This document shows positions 18,513 through 26,883 of a DNA stretch of 64,000 bases, in pieces (positions within the stretch are counted from its first letter, which is position 1; each line of letters opens with the position of its first letter). The translations under genes and the position numbers were made by a program. The stretch covers positions 4,071,001-4,135,000 of the forward strand of contig NZ_CP042823.1 of assembly GCF_008000895.1 (NCBI RefSeq). The letters run 5' to 3'. The stretch is from Methylobacterium sp. WL1 (lineage in GTDB: Bacteria; Pseudomonadota; Alphaproteobacteria; Rhizobiales; Beijerinckiaceae). The notes under the pieces were generated by a model, which made no database searches, was not told the origin of the DNA, and was given only the letters and a program-made list of their open reading frames with translations.

Positions 18513-19667
18513 ATGGCAGGCAAGGACGAAGCGACATGGCGGGTCGGCGTCCTGTTCTCACGCAGCGGGGTTAGCGGCATCACCGAGACCGAGCACTTCC
18601 TCGGCACGGCCCTGGCGATCGAGGAGATCAACACGGCCGGCGGCGTGCTCGGGCGGCCGATCGAACCGATCTGCTACGATCCGGCCGGCGACAACGATGC
18701 GTATCGGTCCTATGCCCGACGGATGCTCGCCGAGGACGGGGCCGAGGTGATCTTCGGATGCTCGCTCTCGGCCAGCCGCAAGTCGGTCCTGTCCACCGTC
18801 GAGCGGCACAACGGCCTGCTCTGGTACCCGTCGATCTACGAGGGCTTCGAGTATTCGGAGAACATCATCTACACGGGCGCGACCCTCAACCAGAACGTCT
18901 TCGCGTTGGCAGACTACCTCCTCCAGGAGCATGGCCCCCGGATCTTCCTGATCGGGTCCGACTACATCTACCCGCGCGAGTCGAACCGGGTCATGCGCGA
19001 TCTGGTCGAGACCAAGGGCGGGACCATCGTCGGCGAACTCTACGCCCCCCTCGACGCCGACGATGCGGGCCATGTCGACATGATCGCCGAGATCCGCCAC
19101 GCGGCGCCGGACGCGGTGTTCTCGACCGTGGTCGGGCGCGGCGCCGAGCGGCTCTACCGGGCCTACGCCGCATCGGGGATCGACCGGCGGCGCTGCCCGA
19201 TCGCCAGCCTGACCCTGGCGGAGGGCCAGATCCGGGCGATCGGCCCGGACCGGTGCAGCAGCCACGTCCTGGCGGCCTCGTATTTCGCGGCCCTCGTGGG
19301 CGAGGAGAACCGGCGCTTCGTCACCGCCTTCCAGACCCGGTTCGGGTCTGAGCGCCCGACCAGCATGTGGTCTGAGACCGCCTACGCGCAGGTGCATCTC
19401 TTCGCCCGCGCCCTGGCGGAGGCCGGCACCCTCGATGCCGAGCGCCTCGGCGCCGCGGCTCTGCGGCAGCGCCTCGCGGCACCGGAAGGCGAACTCGCCT
19501 TCGATGGCGAGACGCGGCACGTCTGGCTCACCCCCGGCATCGGCGTCGCCCGCGCCGACGGGCAGTTCGACGTCGTCTGGCGGGCGCGCCGACCGGTGCG
19601 GCCCGATCCGTACCTCGCCTGGTCCCGGTTCGAGACGAACTGCCTGGACGAGGGGATGGCCGCGTGA
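18513..19667 (+). CDS. AmiC-like amide sensor (urea/short-chain amide binding family)
   Basis: 384-aa protein of the Peripla_BP_5 family (AmiC, UrtA, FmdD). It begins WRVGVLFSRSGVSGITETEH with no signal peptide, so it is cytosolic like Pseudomonas AmiC, which binds amides and holds the antiterminator AmiR inactive until ligand arrives. Family stretches include NGLLWYPSIYEGFEYSENII and RIFLIGSDYIYPRE. It overlaps the ANTAR gene by 4 nt (GTGA), as expected for a sensor made in step with its partner. The ligand is unknown but should match the nitrilase/amidase pathway downstream. Confidence 0.88.
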   Translation: MAGKDEATWRVGVLFSRSGVSGITETEHFLGTALAIEEINTAGGVLGRPIEPICYDPAGDNDAYRSYARRMLAEDGAEVIFGCSLSASRKSVLSTVERHNGLLWYPSIYEGFEYSENIIYTGATLNQNVFALADYLLQEHGPRIFLIGSDYIYPRESNRVMRDLVETKGGTIVGELYAPLDADDAGHVDMIAEIRHAAPDAVFSTVVGRGAERLYRAYAASGIDRRRCPIASLTLAEGQIRAIGPDRCSSHVLAASYFAALVGEENRRFVTAFQTRFGSERPTSMWSETAYAQVHLFARALAEAGTLDAERLGAAALRQRLAAPEGELAFDGETRHVWLTPGIGVARADGQFDVVWRARRPVRPDPYLAWSRFETNCLDEGMAA

Positions 19668-20290
19668 CGGCGCCCGCCCGCAGGATCCTGGACGACCTGA
19701 GGCGGGCGAGAGCCCTGGTCATCCATCCCAGCGACGAGGAGGGCGCCGCGCTTCTGGAGCAACTCCGGCGCCTCGGCTGCGCGGTCTCCCTCGCCTGGCC
19801 GCCGCCGGCGGCCTTACCGCCGGACATCGACACGCTGTTCATCCAGCTCGACGACGCGCAGGTGATGCACCTCCTGCCGTCGATCGAGGAGATCGAGCCC
19901 GCCGTCATCGCCATCGTGGCCTACGAGAGCCCGACGTCGCTGAAGGCGATCGCCGACGTCAACGCGCACGGGGTGCTGAACAAGCCGCTGCACCCGCGCG
20001 GGGTGCTGACCCAGTTTGCCCTGGCCCGCTATCGGCGCGGCTACGAGGGCCGGTTGATCAGCAAGATCAACCGGCTGGAGGAGACCATGAAGGGCCGCCG
20101 CACCGTCGAGAAGGCGGTCCGGCTGCTCGTGGAGCTCAACCGGATCGACGAGGAGGCCGCCTACAAGATGCTTCGGGACCGTGCCACCGCGTCCCGCGTG
20201 CCGATGGCGAGCGTGGCCGAGAGCGTCGTCTCGGCCCACGAGGCGATGAGCGGCCTCGGCTTGCGCATCGCGTTGGCGGAGAAGACCTGA
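19664..20290 (+). CDS. AmiR-like ANTAR-domain antiterminator
   Basis: 208 aa. The N-terminal part (residues 1-125) is a receiver-like fold without clear phosphorylation residues, as in AmiR. A coiled coil follows (YEGRLISKINRLEETMKGRR), then a C-terminal ANTAR RNA-binding domain (VEKAVRLLVELNRIDEEAAY, then KMLRDRATASR). AmiR-type proteins bind a two-hairpin leader and stop terminator formation. GTG start 19664 overlaps the AmiC-like stop. Its likely RNA target begins about 80 nt downstream (20370-20445), directly before the nitrilase gene. Confidence 0.9.
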   Translation: MTAPARRILDDLRRARALVIHPSDEEGAALLEQLRRLGCAVSLAWPPPAALPPDIDTLFIQLDDAQVMHLLPSIEEIEPAVIAIVAYESPTSLKAIADVNAHGVLNKPLHPRGVLTQFALARYRRGYEGRLISKINRLEETMKGRRTVEKAVRLLVELNRIDEEAAYKMLRDRATASRVPMASVAESVVSAHEAMSGLGLRIALAEKT

Positions 20291-20369
20291 ATGCAGCAAC
20301 CTGCCGCAAATATCACCTTGCGACCCGTCTTCAGGCGCGTATCGTAGTCTTATCGGGCAAGGTTGCCCC

Positions 20370-20407
20370 GCAGCAGCATTGCTGCATGACATCTCGGCTT
20401 TGGAGCC
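20370..20407 (+). promoter_or_regulatory. candidate ANTAR antiterminator hairpins
   Basis: Hairpin 1, GCAGC-AGCATT-GCTGC, has a six-base loop (20370-20385). Hairpin 2, GGC-TTTGGA-GCC (20396-20407), also has a six-base loop and uses the bases AGCC that form the 5' arm of the following terminator, so the two structures exclude each other. This matches the two-hairpin, hexaloop layout known for ANTAR targets, although loop bases do not fully fit the consensus as I recall it. Confidence 0.55.
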
Positions 20408-20445
20408 TCTGGTCCGCGGATGACGTCCGCGCCCAGGGGCTTTTT
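20404..20445 (+). terminator. leader intrinsic terminator of the nitrilase operon
   Basis: AGCCTCTGG (20404-20412) pairs with CCAGGGGCT (20433-20441) through one G-U pair, with an inner GCGGA/TCCGC stem, followed by TTTTT. It sits 17-58 nt before the nitrilase ATG, so without antitermination it would block the operon. Confidence 0.85.
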
Positions 20446-20461
20446 GCGTTTTGGAGCCATC

Positions 20462-21307
20462 ATGATCCAAGCGAACGATCCCGCACGCCCGCCGTTACGG
20501 GTGTCCTGCATCCAGTTCGAACCGCAATTCGGTGCCGTCGCGGCCAATATCGCGCAGGCGTCCGATCTCATCCGCGCCGCCGTGGCGGAGGGCAGCCGGC
20601 TGATCGTCCTGCCCGAGCTCGCCAGCACCGGCTACGTGTTCGAATCCGACGCGGAGGCGGCCGCCCTCGCCGAGCCGGTGCCGGACGGGCCGACGGCCCG
20701 GGCCTGGGCGGCGCTCGCGGCGGAACTCGGCGTCCACATCGTGGCCGGCATCGCCGAGCGCGGGGACGGCGTCCTCTACAACGCCGCCGTGATCGTCGGG
20801 CCGCAGGGCTATATCGGCACCTACCGGAAGGCGCATCTCTGGGACCAGGAGAACGCGTTCTTCGCCAAGGGCGACCTCGGTTTCCCGGTCTTCGACACGG
20901 CGCTCGGCAAGATCGGGATCGCGATCTGCTATGATGGCTGGTTCCCCGAAACCTTCCGGCAGCTCGCCCTCGCGGGCGCCGAGATCGTCTGCATCCCGAC
21001 CAACTGGGTGCCGATGCCCGACCAGCCCGCGGGCGAGGCCGCCATGGCCAACACCCTGCACCGGGCCGCTGCTCACGCGAACGGCGTCTTCATCGCCTGC
21101 GCCGACCGCGTCGGCATCGAGCGCGGCCAGCCCTTCGAGGGGCAGAGCCTGATCATCGGGCCCAAGGGCTGGCCGCTGGCCGGCCCGGCGAGCCGCGACC
21201 GGACCGAGACCCTCTCGGCCGTGGTCGATCTCGACGAAGCCGGCCGCAAGGATTTGAACGCATTCAATTCCCTCCTGCGTGACCGCCGCACCGACATCTA
21301 CGGCTGA
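20462..21307 (+). CDS. nitrilase-superfamily carbon-nitrogen hydrolase
   Basis: 281-aa enzyme with the Glu-Lys-Cys triad: Glu52 in VLPELASTGY, Lys123 in TYRKAHLW and Cys156 in AICYDGWFPE. It acts on a nitrile or amide C-N bond. Size and motifs fit the aliphatic amidase/nitrilase-like branches; the substrate cannot be fixed from sequence. ATG 20462 follows GGAG and comes right after the ANTAR-controlled terminator, making it the first structural gene of the induced operon. An upstream in-frame start at 20420 would lie inside the terminator and was rejected. Confidence 0.9.
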   Translation: MIQANDPARPPLRVSCIQFEPQFGAVAANIAQASDLIRAAVAEGSRLIVLPELASTGYVFESDAEAAALAEPVPDGPTARAWAALAAELGVHIVAGIAERGDGVLYNAAVIVGPQGYIGTYRKAHLWDQENAFFAKGDLGFPVFDTALGKIGIAICYDGWFPETFRQLALAGAEIVCIPTNWVPMPDQPAGEAAMANTLHRAAAHANGVFIACADRVGIERGQPFEGQSLIIGPKGWPLAGPASRDRTETLSAVVDLDEAGRKDLNAFNSLLRDRRTDIYG

Positions 21308-21343
21308 CCCCGCCGCCACCGCGTCTTTCCCAGGAGCCCATTC

Positions 21344-22501
21344 ATGATGACACGTTCTCTCATCGGCACGGCCGCTGCGCTCGTGCTCGCGGCCTCGGCT
21401 GCGCAGGCCGCCGACGAAAAGCCCATCGTCATCGGCGTGCCGATCGGTCTGTCGGGGGCCAACAGCGTCGTCGCTCCCTCGGTGGTGCAGTCGGCCGAAC
21501 TCGCGGTCGAAGAAATCAATGCGGGCGGCGGCGTGCTCGGCCGGAAGCTCGTCCTGGAGGTGGCCGACGACGCCTCCGGCGCGGCCGGCGCACAGAAGGC
21601 CTTCGACGGCCTGATCTACCAGAAGAAGGTCGACGTCCTGATCTCCATGGAGACGAGCGCGGCCCGCAACGCCGGCCTGCCCGCCGTCACCAAGGGCCGC
21701 GTGCCGTACATCTACACCTCGTTCTACGAGGGGCATTCCTGCAACAAGAACATGTTCGTGGATGCCTGGGTGCCGGAGCAGCAGGTGCCGCCGGTGATCG
21801 ACGCCTTCAAGGCCAAGGGCGCCAAGACCTACTTCCTCATCGGCAGCGACTACGCGTTCGGGCGCGGCATGCTCGGCTTCGCCAAGACCTACGCCGAGAA
21901 GACCGGCGGCAAGGTGGTGGGCGAGGAATACCTGCCGATGGACGGCAGCGACTGGACCGCGATCATCTCCAAGCTGAAGGAGGCCAAGCCCGACGCGCTG
22001 GTCACCTCGACCGCCGGCGGCGCGCCGAACGTCACGCTCACCAAGCAGCTGCGCGGCGCCGGCGTGTCTCTGCCCTTCGCCAACCTCGCGCTGGACGAGG
22101 GCACCGCCAAGAGCATGGGCGCCGACGCCGAGGGGGTCTACCTGTCGGCCTCCTACGTCACCGGGATCGACAGCCCGGAGAACAAGACCTTCCTGGCCGC
22201 CATGAAGAAGAAGTTCGGCGCCGAGCTGCGGACGCCCAACGATCTCTCGGTGCCGGAATACGAGGCGATCTACCTCTACAAGGCCGCCGTCGAGAAGGCG
22301 GGGGGCACCGAGACCGCGAAGGTGCTCGAGGCCCTGCCCACCGTGAGCGTGACCGGGCCGCGGGGCACGATCCGCATGAGCAAGCAGCACCACGCACCCC
22401 TGACCATGTATCTCGGCCAGATCCAGGCGGACGGATCGGTCAAGGTCGCGGGCACCTTCAAGGATGTCGATCCCGGCGAGCAGTGCCCGAAGCTGCCGTG
22501 A
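21344..22501 (+). CDS. ABC transporter periplasmic substrate-binding protein (urea/amide family)
   Basis: 385-aa binding protein with signal peptide (LIGTAAALVLAASAAQAADE). It is a paralogue of the AmiC-like sensor: PYIYTSFYEGHSCNKNMFVD and KTYFLIGSDYAFGRGM correspond to the same positions. It feeds the Liv-type permease encoded downstream. So the locus uses one fold twice, once in the periplasm for uptake and once in the cytosol for sensing. A GC hairpin (22514-22537) separates it from the permease genes. Confidence 0.92.
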   Translation: MMTRSLIGTAAALVLAASAAQAADEKPIVIGVPIGLSGANSVVAPSVVQSAELAVEEINAGGGVLGRKLVLEVADDASGAAGAQKAFDGLIYQKKVDVLISMETSAARNAGLPAVTKGRVPYIYTSFYEGHSCNKNMFVDAWVPEQQVPPVIDAFKAKGAKTYFLIGSDYAFGRGMLGFAKTYAEKTGGKVVGEEYLPMDGSDWTAIISKLKEAKPDALVTSTAGGAPNVTLTKQLRGAGVSLPFANLALDEGTAKSMGADAEGVYLSASYVTGIDSPENKTFLAAMKKKFGAELRTPNDLSVPEYEAIYLYKAAVEKAGGTETAKVLEALPTVSVTGPRGTIRMSKQHHAPLTMYLGQIQADGSVKVAGTFKDVDPGEQCPKLP

Positions 22502-22513
22502 CGTGATGCGCCT

Positions 22514-22537
22514 CTCCCTCCCTCCCGGGGGAGGGAG
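22514..22537 (+). repeat. GC-rich hairpin between binding protein and permease genes
   Basis: CTCCCTC (22514-22520) and GAGGGAG (22531-22537) with a CCTCCCGGGG core. It belongs to the same class as the intergenic palindromes at 12.8 and 49.8 kb. Inside an ABC operon such a hairpin often protects the 5' message and raises binding-protein yield. Confidence 0.5.
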
Positions 22538-22606
22538 CGTCCGGGATCGGCCGTCGGGCCGATCCGCTTACGCCGCGCGAAGACGCCGGCCCATCCGGAA
22601 GCTGCG

Positions 22607-23440
22607 ATGCTGCTCATCCTCGACATCCTGACCACCGCGGCGATCCTGTTCGTGGTCTCGATCGGCCTCCTCGCGATCTTCGGCGTCCTCAAGATCATCA
22701 ATTTCGCCCACGGGGCGTGGCTGACGATCGGCGCCTACTGCGCCGTGGTGACGGCCAGGCTCGGGCTCAATCCCTGGGCGGCGCTGCCGCTGGCCTTCGT
22801 GGTCGGCGCGGGCCTCGGCGGCCTGGCGGAGCACTTCATCATCCGCCCCCTCTACCGCAGGCCGCTGGACGCGATCCTCGCCACCTGGGGGCTCGGGATC
22901 GTGCTCGGCCAGCTCATCACCCTGGCCTTCGGCCGCGACGTCCAGCTCACCCCGAACCTGTTCTCGGGCACCGTCGCATTCCTCGGCGTCGACTATTCCG
23001 CCTACCGGCTCGTGGCCCTCGGCATCGCCCTCGCGATCGGGATCCTGTTCGCCCTCACCATCGAGCGGACGCGGCTCGGCCTGTCGGCCCGGGCCGTGAT
23101 CATGAACGAGACCCTGGCCCGCAGCCTCGGCATCGATACCGGGCGGGTGCGCCTGGTGGTGTTCATGATCGGCGCGGGCCTCGCGGCGCTGGCGGGCGTC
23201 CTCCTGACTCCGCTGACCAGCGTCGATCCCAACATGGGGGTGAGCTGGCTGATCGGCGCCTTCATGCTGGTGATGGTCGCCGACGCGTCCTTCCTGGCGC
23301 TCGCGGCGGCCTGCCTCGTCTTCGGAGCCGCGCAGGTCCTGATCAGCACCTTCGTCAGCCCGATCCTGGGCAGCATCGCCGTGGCAGTGCTCGCGGCCCT
23401 CGTCCTGCGCGTCAGCCCGAAAGGTTTCTCCCGTGCTTGA
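22607..23440 (+). CDS. branched-chain/urea-type ABC permease (LivH-like)
   Basis: 277-aa inner-membrane permease with about eight helices. Family motif positions are visible: INFAHGAWLTIGAYCAVV near the N-terminus and SLGIDTGRVRLVVFMIGAGL with AALAGVLLTPLTSVDP in the second half. It pairs with the permease domain of the next gene, which it overlaps by 8 nt. Confidence 0.92.
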   Translation: MLLILDILTTAAILFVVSIGLLAIFGVLKIINFAHGAWLTIGAYCAVVTARLGLNPWAALPLAFVVGAGLGGLAEHFIIRPLYRRPLDAILATWGLGIVLGQLITLAFGRDVQLTPNLFSGTVAFLGVDYSAYRLVALGIALAIGILFALTIERTRLGLSARAVIMNETLARSLGIDTGRVRLVVFMIGAGLAALAGVLLTPLTSVDPNMGVSWLIGAFMLVMVADASFLALAAACLVFGAAQVLISTFVSPILGSIAVAVLAALVLRVSPKGFSRA

Positions 23441-25232
23441 CACGATCCCCGCCACGGAGCGCGCCGCCCTCTCCGGTGGACGCCTCGCCCGGACGGCGCC
23501 CCTCGTGGTCGCGGCGGTGGCGGCCTCGGCCCTCTGGATCGCGCCGGCGTTCCTCGACACCTTCGCGGTCAACGTGCTGACCCGCTCGATGATCTACGCG
23601 GTGCTCGCCGTCACGGTGGACCTGCTCTGGGGCTTTGCCGGCATCCTGACCTTCGGCCAGGCCGCCTTCTTCGGCGTCGGCGCCTACGCCGCCGCGATGA
23701 TCCTGGGCGCCTACGGGGCGACCCCGCTCGGGATTGCGGCCGGCATCGCCACCGCGGTCGCGGCGCCGGCCCTGCTCGGCCTCGCGGTGGGGTGGCTGTC
23801 CTTCTATCACCGCTCGACGCCGCTCTACGCCTCGGTGATCTCGCTGGTCGTCCCGATCGTCGTGACGCAGCTCATCTATTCGGGCGGCGAGTGGACCGGC
23901 TCCAGCAGCGGCCTCGTCGGGTTCGACGTGCTGCCCTTCGAGATCGAGGGCTATTTCCGCCTCGCGGCCCTGTTCCTGATCGCCGTCACGCTGGCGGCCT
24001 GGATCCTGGTGCGGTCGGATGCCGGGCGCGCCCTCGTGGCGTTGCGCGACAACGAGGCGCGCTGCGCCTATCTCGGCCTCAACCCCCGGCGCCTGCAGAT
24101 CCTCCTGACCGCGGCGCTGGCCGCCGTGGCCGGGCTCGCGGGGTTCCTGTTCGCCAACGCGTCCGGCGTGGTCGCCCCCGAGAATGCCGGCTTCCTGTTC
24201 GGCACCGAACTGGTGATCTGGGTGGCGCTCGGCGGCCGCGGCACGCTGCTCGGCCCGGTCCTCGGCACGATCGCCATCGACTACCTCGCGGCGAACCTCT
24301 CCGGCGACCTGCCCTTCCTCTGGCAGCTCCTGCTGGGGACGGCCTTCGTGGCGATCATCATCCTGCTGCCGGGCGGGCTCGCCGACCTCGCCGGCCGGCT
24401 GTGGCGGGCGCTGCCGCTCGGCCGGACGGAGCCCGCCGCCCCCGCCCTGGTGGCGCGGGACGCCACCGCCGCCGCGACCGCGACGGATGCGCCGATCCTC
24501 AAGGTGGAAGGCCTGGCCAAAGCCTATGGCAGCCTGACCGTGCTCGAAGGCATCGACCTGGAGATCCGGGCGGGCGAACTCGTCAGCCTCGTGGGCCCCA
24601 ACGGCGCCGGAAAGACCACGCTGATGCGCTGCCTCAGCGACGGCACCGAGCCCTTCACCGGCGCCATCGCCATCGGCGGCACGGCGATTTCCGGCCTGAC
24701 GCCGAACCGGATCGTCGGGCTCGGGGTCGGCCGCAAGTTCCAGGTGGCGAGCGTGTTCGAGAGCCTGTCGGTGGCCGATTGCCTGCGGCTCGCGCGGGCC
24801 CCGCATGACGGGCTGAACCCGGTCGGCCGGGCTCCGACGCTGGGCCTGCCGCAGGCGGCCCTCGACGTGCTGCGGATGACCGGCCTCGACCGCCTGCTGA
24901 CGCAGCCCGCGCGCCTCCTGTCCCATGGCCAGAAGCAGGCCCTGGAACTCGCCATGGTGGTGGCGCTGGAGCCACGGCTGATCCTGCTCGACGAGCCCAC
25001 CGCCGGCCTGACCAAGGCGGAGCGCACCACCATCGGGACCGTCCTCAAGGCGCTGACCGCCGGGCGCCGGATCGCCGCCGTCCTGGTCGAGCACGACCTC
25101 GACTTCGTGCGGGAGATCTCGTCCCGGATCGTGGTGCTGCACCAGGGCCGCCTGGTTCTCGACGGCACCGTGGACGCGGTCGTCGGCTCCGAGCTGGTCC
25201 GCACCATCTATTCGGGAGGCGCCCATGGTTGA
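23433..25232 (+). CDS. fused ABC permease (LivM-like) and ATPase (LivG-like)
   Basis: 599 aa. Residues 1-335 are a LivM-type permease (GFAGILTFGQAAFFGVGAYA; LVALRDNEARCAYLGLNP). Residues 350-599 are an ATPase with Walker A GPNGAGKT near residue 390, signature LSHGQKQALELAMVV near 495 and Walker B LILLDEPTAGL. Such fusions occur in urea/amide Liv systems. The reading frame is continuous, so it is not an artefact of a missed stop. It overlaps livF-like by 8 nt. Confidence 0.92.
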   Translation: MLDTIPATERAALSGGRLARTAPLVVAAVAASALWIAPAFLDTFAVNVLTRSMIYAVLAVTVDLLWGFAGILTFGQAAFFGVGAYAAAMILGAYGATPLGIAAGIATAVAAPALLGLAVGWLSFYHRSTPLYASVISLVVPIVVTQLIYSGGEWTGSSSGLVGFDVLPFEIEGYFRLAALFLIAVTLAAWILVRSDAGRALVALRDNEARCAYLGLNPRRLQILLTAALAAVAGLAGFLFANASGVVAPENAGFLFGTELVIWVALGGRGTLLGPVLGTIAIDYLAANLSGDLPFLWQLLLGTAFVAIIILLPGGLADLAGRLWRALPLGRTEPAAPALVARDATAAATATDAPILKVEGLAKAYGSLTVLEGIDLEIRAGELVSLVGPNGAGKTTLMRCLSDGTEPFTGAIAIGGTAISGLTPNRIVGLGVGRKFQVASVFESLSVADCLRLARAPHDGLNPVGRAPTLGLPQAALDVLRMTGLDRLLTQPARLLSHGQKQALELAMVVALEPRLILLDEPTAGLTKAERTTIGTVLKALTAGRRIAAVLVEHDLDFVREISSRIVVLHQGRLVLDGTVDAVVGSELVRTIYSGGAHG

Positions 25233-25956
25233 GGTCGCGCAACGCACCGCGCCGTCGGGGGCCGCCCTCGACCTCGATGCCGTAGCGAGCGGCTACGGCG
25301 CCGTCTCGATCGTGAAGGGCGTGTCCCTGGCGGTGGGAGCGGGCGAGATCGTCGCCCTCCTCGGCAAGAACGGCATGGGCAAGACCACGCTGCTGAAGAC
25401 CATCCTCGGGATGGTGGCCCTGCGCGGGGGCAGGATCACCATCGCCGGACAGGGGCTCTCCGGGCTGTCCCCCGCCAAGCTCGTGGCGCTCGGCGTCGGC
25501 TACGCCCCCCAGGAGCAGCCGCTGTTCCAGGACCTGTCGATCCGCGACAACCTGCGCCTCGCGGTGCCGTCCGACCGGCACCTGCCGGAGGCGCTGGAGC
25601 GCCTGTTCGGCCATTTCCCGTTCCTGAAGGACCGGCTCGCCCAGCGCGCCGGCACGCTCTCCGGGGGCGAGCAGAAGATGCTGATCCTCGGCCGCGCCCT
25701 GATGCTGCGCCCGCGCCTGCTCCTGATCGACGAGATCTCCGAGGGCGTGCAGCCCTCGATGGTCGAGCGCCTGCGCGCCGTGCTCCTGGCGGAGCGGGCC
25801 TCGGGCCTGTCCATGCTGGTGGTGGAGCAGCACGTCGCCTTCGCGCTGGGCCTCGCCGACCGCTACGCCGTGCTCAAGCTCGGCGAGATCGTCGACAGCG
25901 GCTCGGCCAAGGGCCCGGATGCGCAGGCCCGCGTCATCGACCACCTCGCGGTGTGA
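25225..25956 (+). CDS. ABC transporter ATP-binding protein (LivF-like)
   Basis: 243-aa ATPase: Walker A GKNGMGKT at residues 47-54, signature TLSGGEQKMLILGRAL, Walker B LLLIDEISEG, H-loop VVEQHVAF. It is the second ATPase of the Liv-type importer. It overlaps the fused permease-ATPase gene by 8 nt and is followed at once by the DUF1028 gene. Confidence 0.93.
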   Translation: MVEVAQRTAPSGAALDLDAVASGYGAVSIVKGVSLAVGAGEIVALLGKNGMGKTTLLKTILGMVALRGGRITIAGQGLSGLSPAKLVALGVGYAPQEQPLFQDLSIRDNLRLAVPSDRHLPEALERLFGHFPFLKDRLAQRAGTLSGGEQKMLILGRALMLRPRLLLIDEISEGVQPSMVERLRAVLLAERASGLSMLVVEQHVAFALGLADRYAVLKLGEIVDSGSAKGPDAQARVIDHLAV

Positions 25957-25959
25957 GGC

Positions 25960-26883
25960 ATGATGGAACTCAACACCTTCTCCATCGCCGCCCGGTGTCC
26001 CCGGACCGGGCAGCTCGGCGTCGCGGTGGCGAGCGCCGTGCCGGCCGTGGGCGGCCTCTGCCCGTACATCCGGGCGGGGATCGGGGCCGTCACCACCCAA
26101 TCCTGGGTGAACCCCTACCTCGCCCTGCGCATCCTCGACGGGCTCGCCGGGGGGCAGCAAGCGGACGCGGCCCTCGCGGCCGCGCTCGAGACCGACGACC
26201 GGCCGGACCTGCGCCAGATCGGGCTGGTGGATGCGGGCGGCGCGGCCGCCGCCTGGACCGGTGCCGGCTGCACGGCGCAGGCCGGGCACCGCACCGGAGC
26301 CGGATACGCCGTGCAGGGCAACATGCTGGCCGCCCCCGGCGTGATCGACGCCATGGCCGAGGCCTTCGCGGGCAGCGCCGCCTGCGACCTCGACGAACGG
26401 CTGATGCGCGTCCTCGAAGCCGGCGAGGACGCGGGCGGCGATCGGCGCGGCAAGCAATCGGCGGCGCTGAAGATCGTCGCCCGCGAGGATTATCCGTGCC
26501 TCGACCTGCGCGTCGACGAGCATGCCGCCCCCGTGGCCGAGCTGCGCCGCGTCCTCGCCGTGGCCCGGCGGCAGCTCGTGCCCTTCGTGGCCGGGATGCC
26601 GCGGCGGGAGGAGCCGGCCGGCGCGTTGCCGGAGGATGTCGCCGCGATGCTGCTTCGGTCTCCCGGCGAGCGGCCCGGCGCGGCGGCCGCGGGCGCGCTG
26701 GACCCGCTGCACGACATCGTCGGCCTGCCCCCGGAGCCGGCCGCACGGGTCGCGCACCTGCATGCGCAGTTCGCGCCGGTCCTGGCCGAGATCCGGACCC
26801 TGCGCGACCTCGACCTCGCGGCGGTCCATCCCCCGGTCGTCTTCGACCCGAGCCTCCCCTATCGCCGGGTGCCCCATGACTGA
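25960..26883 (+). CDS. DUF1028 domain protein
   Basis: 307-aa DUF1028 protein. The family has an Ntn-hydrolase-like fold and is often encoded with amidases or peptidases, but its reaction is not established. The N-terminal domain begins MMELNTFSIAARCPRTGQLG and has GIGAVTTQSWVNPYLALR and a GYAVQGNML stretch. A roughly 100-residue C-terminal tail follows. ATG 25960 and ATG 25963 are alternatives. It overlaps the amidase gene by 8 nt, implying coupled translation and a joint role in breaking down the imported substrate. Confidence 0.85.
   Translation: MMELNTFSIAARCPRTGQLGVAVASAVPAVGGLCPYIRAGIGAVTTQSWVNPYLALRILDGLAGGQQADAALAAALETDDRPDLRQIGLVDAGGAAAAWTGAGCTAQAGHRTGAGYAVQGNMLAAPGVIDAMAEAFAGSAACDLDERLMRVLEAGEDAGGDRRGKQSAALKIVAREDYPCLDLRVDEHAAPVAELRRVLAVARRQLVPFVAGMPRREEPAGALPEDVAAMLLRSPGERPGAAAAGALDPLHDIVGLPPEPAARVAHLHAQFAPVLAEIRTLRDLDLAAVHPPVVFDPSLPYRRVPHD

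Noticed and set aside
20291..20366. Long-range pairing GCAACCT (20296-20302) with AGGTTGC (20360-20366) as part of the ANTAR switch
   Set aside because: Pairing is exact but short and far apart; without covariation it cannot be told from chance.
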